NCBI GenBank assembly: GCA_030066595.1
Contig: JASJBI010000021.1
Span: 40,995-104,994 of the forward strand
Direction of reading: 5' to 3'
Source of the DNA: Alphaproteobacteria bacterium
GTDB taxonomy: Bacteria; Pseudomonadota; Alphaproteobacteria; JAJFFI01
DNA length: 64,000 bases
Shown: positions 59,788 to 64,000 of the stretch, one piece after another
Layout of the letters: each line of letters opens with the position of its first letter
Position numbering within the stretch: position 1 is the first letter of the stretch
Made by a program: the position numbers and the translations under genes
The notes under the pieces: generated by a model
Databases searched by the model: none
What the model saw: only the letters and a program-made list of their open reading frames with translations
Told to the model about the DNA's origin: nothing

Positions 59788-61050
59788 ATGGACTTCCAGT
59801 ATTCCGACAAGGTGCAGGAGCTGCAGCGCCGCATCGGCGACTTCATGGACCAGCATGTGATCCCTCGGGTTCCCGAATGGCAGCGCGAGGTCGAGACGGG
59901 CGTCTATCCCCCGCAGCTTGTCGAGGATCTCAAGGCGCTGGCCAAGTCGGAGGGGCTTTGGAACCTGTTTCTCCCGGGCCTCGATGCCGACGAGCCGGGC
60001 ACGCGGCTGAGCAACCTCGAATACGCGCCGCTGGCCGAGATCATGGGGCGGGTGTTCTGGGCCTCGGAGGTCTTCAACTGCAGCGCCCCGGACACCGGGA
60101 ACATGGAACTCCTGCACATGTTTGCGAGCCCGGACCAGCGCGCGCAGTGGCTCGACCCGCTGCTCGAGGGCGAGATCCGCTCCTGCTTTTCCATGACCGA
60201 GCCGGATGTGGCGTCGTCCGACGCCACCAACATCCGGACCTCGATCCGGCGTGAGGGTGACGAATACGTCATCAACGGCCGCAAATGGTTCATCACCGGC
60301 GCCTGCGACCCGCGCGCCAAGGTGCACATCCTGTTGGGCATGACCGACCCCGAGGCCGAGCCCCATGCACGGCACAGCATGGTGCTAATCCCCACCGACA
60401 CGCCCGGGCTCGAGGTGGTGCGCAACATCCCGATCATGCACCACCACGCGCCCGAGGGGCACGCCGAGGTGCTGTACCGGGACGTGCGCGTGCCGGTCGA
60501 GAACCTGCTCGGCGAGGAGGGCAAAGGCTTTGCCATGGCGCAGGCGCGGCTCGGCCCCGGCCGCATCCACCACTGCATGCGCTCGATCGGGCAGTGCGAG
60601 CTGGCGCTCGAGCTCATGTGCGAGCGGGCGCTGGAGCGCAAGACCTTCGGCAAGCATCTGCACGAGCACGGCGTCGTGGCCGAGTGGATCGCGCTCTCGC
60701 GCATGGAGATCGAGCAGGCGCGCCTCCTGGTGCTCAAGGCCGCCTGGAAGATCGACGAATTCGGCAACAAGGCGGCGCGCACAGAGGTCGGGTTGATCAA
60801 GGTGGTGGTGCCGCGACTGCAGACCCGGATCCTCAACCGCGCCATCCAGACCTTCGGCGCCATGGGGCTCACGCCCGACACGCCGCTCGCTTTCCTCTGG
60901 ACCTGGGGTCGGGCGCTGCAGATCGTCGACGGACCGGACGAGGTGCATCTGCGCACCATCGCGCGCCACGAGATCCGACAGGCGCGCGAGACCCTGGGGC
61001 GCAGCGCCGTCTTCCTGACGCCGCCCGAGCGGCTGGAGGCCGCGGAGTAG
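59788..61050 (+). CDS. Acyl-CoA dehydrogenase, ACAD11/LvaC-like
   Basis: This 420-residue flavoprotein contains SCFSMTEPDVASSDATNIRTSIRREGDEYVINGRKWFITGAC, ARHSMVLIPTDTPGLEVVRNIPIMHHH and the C-terminal GAMGLTPDTPLAFLWTWGRALQIVDGPDEVHLRTIARHEI. The DGPDEVH motif in place of YEGT is typical of the ACAD10/11 group, which removes phosphate from 4-phosphoacyl-CoA to give an enoyl-CoA. The immediately preceding kinase supports this. A GGGAGAAGGA site precedes the ATG. Confidence 0.88.
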   Translation: MDFQYSDKVQELQRRIGDFMDQHVIPRVPEWQREVETGVYPPQLVEDLKALAKSEGLWNLFLPGLDADEPGTRLSNLEYAPLAEIMGRVFWASEVFNCSAPDTGNMELLHMFASPDQRAQWLDPLLEGEIRSCFSMTEPDVASSDATNIRTSIRREGDEYVINGRKWFITGACDPRAKVHILLGMTDPEAEPHARHSMVLIPTDTPGLEVVRNIPIMHHHAPEGHAEVLYRDVRVPVENLLGEEGKGFAMAQARLGPGRIHHCMRSIGQCELALELMCERALERKTFGKHLHEHGVVAEWIALSRMEIEQARLLVLKAAWKIDEFGNKAARTEVGLIKVVVPRLQTRILNRAIQTFGAMGLTPDTPLAFLWTWGRALQIVDGPDEVHLRTIARHEIRQARETLGRSAVFLTPPERLEAAE

Positions 61051-61078
61051 TCCGGGGCGGCAGCGAGGGCACAGGCCG

Positions 61079-62686
61079 ATGCCCTGGCGCGAGGACCTGG
61101 AGCTACACACCCACGAGGAGGTGCATTTCGGGGATCGCGCCCTGCGCTGTTTCGCCGAACGCCCGGCCAACGTGGACCAGTTGCTGCGCGAGGCCGTCGC
61201 CCGCCGCCCCGACGGCGACGCCCTAATCCATGAGGATGCGCGCATCAGCTACGCCGCGCTGGACGATTTGGTCACACGGGTCGCGGCCAACCTTGCGGCG
61301 CTGGGCATCGAGAAAGGCGACCGCATCGCGCTGCTCCTGGGCAACCGGCCCGAGTTCGTCTATGGGCTGATGGCTGCGGCCCGCCTGGGCGCCATCGCCG
61401 TGCCGCTCAACGTCCGCGAACAGACCCCCGGGCTGGAATACGTGCTCAACCAGTGCGGGGCGCGGGTGCTCGTCCATGATGCGTCCGTGGCCGACCGGCT
61501 GCCGGCGCCCGCCGCACTGCCCCGTCTGGCGCACCGCTTTGGGGTCGGCGGATCGGCCGACGGCGCGCGCCCTTTGGACGAACTGCTGCGGCCGGTCGCG
61601 GCCGCACCCCCGCCGGTCGCCGCGGCCGAAGAGGACGTCGCCGTGATCCTCTACACCTCGGGCACCACGGGGCGGCCGAAGGGTGCCATGCTGACCCATC
61701 TCAACATCGTCCATTCGGTGATGCACTTCGAGGCCTGCATGGCGCTCGGCCCCTACGACCGGTCGATGCTCGCGGTGCCGGCCTCGCACGTGACCGGCTT
61801 GGTCGCCAACGTCCTCACCATGATCCGGGCCGCGGCCTGCACGGTGATGCTGCCCGCCTTCGAGGCGCGGCATTTCCTCGAACTGGCCGCGCGCGAACGG
61901 ATGACCCACACCCTCATCGTCCCGGCGATGTACAACCTTTGTCTGCTCAGGGCGGACTTCGACGATTTCGATCTGTCGCGCTGGCGCATTGGTGGCTACG
62001 GCGGCGCGCCCATGCCCGAGGCAACCATCGCGGCGCTAGCGGAAAAACTCCCGCGGCTCGAGCTGATGAATGCCTATGGCGCGACGGAGACCACGTCGCC
62101 GACCACGATCATGCCGGGCCGATACGCGGCCGAGCGCGCGGACAGCGTCGGCTGGGTGGTGCCCTGCGGCGAGGTCGCCATCATGGACGAGGACGGCCGC
62201 CCGGTACCGGCCGGCGACAGCGGCGAGATCTGGATCCGGGGGCCGATGGTCGTCCCGGGCTACTGGGACAATGCAGAGGCCACGGCCGCCTCGTTCACAG
62301 ACGGTTTTTGGCGCTCGGGCGATATCGGCTCGATCGACGCCGAGGGCTTCGTCCGCGTGTTCGACCGCAAGAAGGACATGATCAACCGCGGTGGCTACAA
62401 GGTGTTCAGCGCCGAGGTGGAGAACACGCTCTGCCATCACCCGGACGTCATCGAGTGCGCCGTGATCGCCCGTCCCGATCCGGTGCTCGGCGAGAAGGTG
62501 CACGCCTTCATACGCGCCCGGGAGGAAGGCGTTTCGCCGGACGATGTGAAGGCCTTCTGCGCCGCGCGCCTTTCGGACTACAAGGTGCCCGACTTCGTCA
62601 CCTTCGTGGCCGAGCCGCTGCCGCGCAACGCGAACGGCAAGCTCATGAAGGCCGAGCTGCGCAAGCGACCGTTCCCCGGGGCGTGA
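61079..62686 (+). CDS. Acyl-CoA synthetase (AMP-binding, ANL family)
   Basis: The ligase has 535 residues with the P-loop VILYTSGTTGRPKGAML, GYGGAPMPEATI, NAYGATETTSPTT and FWRSGDIGSIDAEGFVRVFDRKKDMINRGGYKVFSAEVEN, plus the terminal catalytic lysine in LPRNANGKLMKAELR. It is probably the LvaE-like partner that activates the imported acid before the kinase and dehydrogenase act. It starts 28 bases after the dehydrogenase gene and is the last gene of the transport/catabolic operon. Confidence 0.93.
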   Translation: MPWREDLELHTHEEVHFGDRALRCFAERPANVDQLLREAVARRPDGDALIHEDARISYAALDDLVTRVAANLAALGIEKGDRIALLLGNRPEFVYGLMAAARLGAIAVPLNVREQTPGLEYVLNQCGARVLVHDASVADRLPAPAALPRLAHRFGVGGSADGARPLDELLRPVAAAPPPVAAAEEDVAVILYTSGTTGRPKGAMLTHLNIVHSVMHFEACMALGPYDRSMLAVPASHVTGLVANVLTMIRAAACTVMLPAFEARHFLELAARERMTHTLIVPAMYNLCLLRADFDDFDLSRWRIGGYGGAPMPEATIAALAEKLPRLELMNAYGATETTSPTTIMPGRYAAERADSVGWVVPCGEVAIMDEDGRPVPAGDSGEIWIRGPMVVPGYWDNAEATAASFTDGFWRSGDIGSIDAEGFVRVFDRKKDMINRGGYKVFSAEVENTLCHHPDVIECAVIARPDPVLGEKVHAFIRAREEGVSPDDVKAFCAARLSDYKVPDFVTFVAEPLPRNANGKLMKAELRKRPFPGA

Positions 62687-62701
62687 GCTTGCACGGACGC
62701 C

Positions 62702-63247
62702 ATGACGATCTTCACCATCGGTCATTCGAACCGCTCGGCCGAAACCTTCATCGCGCTGTTGCGCGAGGCGGGGGCGGATCTGGTCGTGGACGTGCGCGCC
62801 GCGCCGGGCTCGCGCTACAACCCGCAGTTCAACGCGGGTGCCTTGCGCGAGAGCCTCGCGGCCCATGGCATCGACTACCGCCATCTCGATGCCCTGGGCG
62901 GGCGGCGGGGCGCAACGGACGGTCAGTCGCCCAACACATTCTGGACCGATGGCGCCTTCCGCAACTACGCCGACTACGCGATGACGGCGCCCTTCCGGGT
63001 GGGGCTCGCCGCGCTAGATGACCTTGCTCGCAACCACAACCCGGCCGTCATGTGCGCCGAGAAGGACTGGCGCCGCTGCCATCGCCAGATCATCGCCGAT
63101 TATCTGGTCGCACAGGACCGCGAGGTCCGTCATCTGATCGAGCCCGGGCAGAGCGAGGCCGCTGGGCTCAATCCCGCCGCCGAGCGCCAGCCGGACGGCA
63201 GCCTGATCTACCGGCCGACCGCGGACGACCTGCCGCTCTTCCGCTGA
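62702..63247 (+). CDS. DUF488 family protein
   Basis: A 181-residue protein with the DUF488 pattern: TIFTIGHSNRSAETFIALLREAGADLVVDVRAAPGSRYNPQFNAGAL, then RVGLAALDDLARNHNPAVMCAEKDWRRCHRQIIADYL. The conserved arginine/aspartate in DVRAAPGSR and the CAEKDWRRCHR segment define the family, whose function is not known; association with DNA or nucleic acid metabolism has been proposed. It follows the ligase by 15 bases. It may be read through from the operon or be independent. Confidence 0.9.
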   Translation: MTIFTIGHSNRSAETFIALLREAGADLVVDVRAAPGSRYNPQFNAGALRESLAAHGIDYRHLDALGGRRGATDGQSPNTFWTDGAFRNYADYAMTAPFRVGLAALDDLARNHNPAVMCAEKDWRRCHRQIIADYLVAQDREVRHLIEPGQSEAAGLNPAAERQPDGSLIYRPTADDLPLFR

Positions 63248-63284
63248 CCGAGCCCGGCCAGTCCGGCAACCTGCCAGGTAATCC

Positions 63285-63320
63285 GTTGACGTAATCAATC
63301 AATTGATTGACTTTGTCAAC
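63285..63320. promoter_or_regulatory. Nested palindromes upstream of the MarR-GNAT gene
   Basis: TCAATCAATTGATTGA (63295-63310) is an exact 16-base palindrome, and an outer pair GTTGAC (63285-63290) and GTCAAC (63315-63320) encloses it nearly symmetrically. This is the typical appearance of an operator for a dimeric MarR-type regulator, here the adjacent gene product. A TTGAC within it may double as a -35 element. Confidence 0.65.
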
Positions 63321-63343
63321 TAATTGGCCGACCATGCCGTGCC

Positions 63344-64000
63344 ATGACCGTGATGCCATTGCCGCAAGTGGACGCGATCCGCCGCTTCAACCGGTTCTAT
63401 ACCCGCCAGATCGGCGTGCTGCGGGAAGGCCTGCTCGACAGCCCGTTCTCGCTCGCCGAGGCGCGGGTGCTGTACGAGCTTGCGCACCGGCAGGCGCCCA
63501 CGGCCGGCGCGCTGGCGCGGGATCTCGACATGGACGCCGGCTATCTCAGCCGCCTACTGCGCCGGCTCGTACGGGACGGCCTGATCGCCAAGGAGCGGGC
63601 CGAGACCGACGGCCGCCGTTCCCTTCTGCACCTGACCAAAGCCGGGCGGCAGGCGTTTTCGACCTTGGAAGCCCGTTCCCGCGCCGACGTCGGGGCCATG
63701 ATCGAACGGCTCGGCGGCGAGGACCGCGCCCGTCTGGCCGCGGCGATGGATACCATCGAGGCCCTGCTGGGGCCGCGTTTGGACTCGGCCGCGCCTTTTG
63801 TCCTGCGGCCCCACCGGCCCGGCGATCTGGGCTGGATCGTGCATCGCCATGCGGTGCTCTATGCCGAGGAATACGGTTGGAGCGGGGAGTTCGAGGCGCT
63901 CGTCGCGCGGGTCGCGGCGGACTTCATCGACCGCTTCAAGCCCGCGCGCGAGCAATGCTGGATCGCCGAGCGGGACGGCGAGATCGTCGGCTCGGTGATG
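63344..64000 (+). CDS. MarR-type regulator fused to GNAT acetyltransferase, 5' part
   Basis: The gene runs off the right edge with 219 codons visible. Residues about 1-145 form a MarR winged helix (FNRFYTRQIGVLREGLL, FSLAEARVLYELAHRQAPTAGALARDLDMDAGYLSRLLRRLVRDGLIAKE, DGRRSLLHLTKAGRQAFSTLEARS), and from about 155 a GNAT domain begins (FVLRPHRPGDLGWIVHRHAVLYAEEYGW, CWIAERDGEIVGSVM). Such fusions acetylate a small molecule or protein and regulate transcription. I prefer ATG 63344; ATG 63353 is also possible. The palindromic site upstream suggests self-regulation. Confidence 0.92.
   Translation, partial: MTVMPLPQVDAIRRFNRFYTRQIGVLREGLLDSPFSLAEARVLYELAHRQAPTAGALARDLDMDAGYLSRLLRRLVRDGLIAKERAETDGRRSLLHLTKAGRQAFSTLEARSRADVGAMIERLGGEDRARLAAAMDTIEALLGPRLDSAAPFVLRPHRPGDLGWIVHRHAVLYAEEYGWSGEFEALVARVAADFIDRFKPAREQCWIAERDGEIVGSVM

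Noticed and set aside
1..64000. CRISPR arrays, prophage or toxin-antitoxin modules
   Set aside because: No regularly spaced repeats, phage structural genes, integrases or typical toxin-antitoxin pairs were seen.

Overview
The window is high-GC DNA with dense operons and strong Shine-Dalgarno sites. Together with the gene content it suggests an alphaproteobacterium, possibly Rhodospirillales-like, though the exact lineage cannot be fixed from sequence alone. The supporting content is a thrS-infC-rpmI-rplT-pheST block, ubiG, TAXI-TRAP and Liv-type transporters, CaiB-type CoA transferase and many acyl-CoA enzymes.

Bases 1-9.6 kb are core genome: the end of a family 9 glycosyltransferase, a stress cassette (ArsR regulator, SRPBCC protein, DUF899 protein) with an exact palindrome over the regulator start codon, then the translation operon. 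infC appears to use an ATC start codon. From 9.6 to 19.7 kb there are mixed metabolic genes: two EamA exporters, a proline-rich secreted protein, YciI, an XRE-cupin regulator, a formate/nitrite-type channel, a VOC protein, a GST, a CoA transferase, lepA and a tRNA-Ser(GGA).

From 20 to 37 kb lies the most unusual region. A divergent cluster encodes a cyanuric acid hydrolase/barbiturase-like protein with a depleted active site, a DUF336 protein, the FdrA and DUF1116 subunits of an oxamate-carbamoyltransferase-like enzyme, a GntR regulator and a RutB/biuret-hydrolase-like amidohydrolase. An NMT1-type ABC importer follows. The two intergenic control regions share a bipartite motif with nearly the same spacing. 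Next come a second ABC system of the BmpA nucleoside type, a truncated dihydroorotase remnant and pyrE. I infer an island for uptake and breakdown of a cyclic ureide or pyrimidine-like compound in which the last carbamoyl group may be recovered as carbamoyl phosphate. Two IS630-like miniature elements (29.6 and 34.6 kb) sit here, and one end of each provides the apparent start codon of a neighbouring gene.

From 37.5 to 45.3 kb lies a group suggestive of light or oxidative stress: glutathione peroxidase, ubiG, a cryptochrome/photolyase, a tiny DUF2256 zinc ribbon, DUF427, and a second photolyase relative whose FAD domain comes first and whose alpha/beta-like domain comes last. From 45.4 to 53.7 kb there are a PLP lyase, a LysR regulator, a TAXI-TRAP transporter, and an acyl-CoA ligase/dehydrogenase pair.

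From 54 to 62.7 kb a complete Liv-type ABC importer is followed by a kinase, an acyl-CoA dehydrogenase and a CoA ligase, resembling the LvaA/LvaC/LvaE (human ACAD10/11) route for 4-hydroxy acids. The window ends in a DUF488 protein and a MarR-GNAT fusion preceded by a nested palindromic operator.
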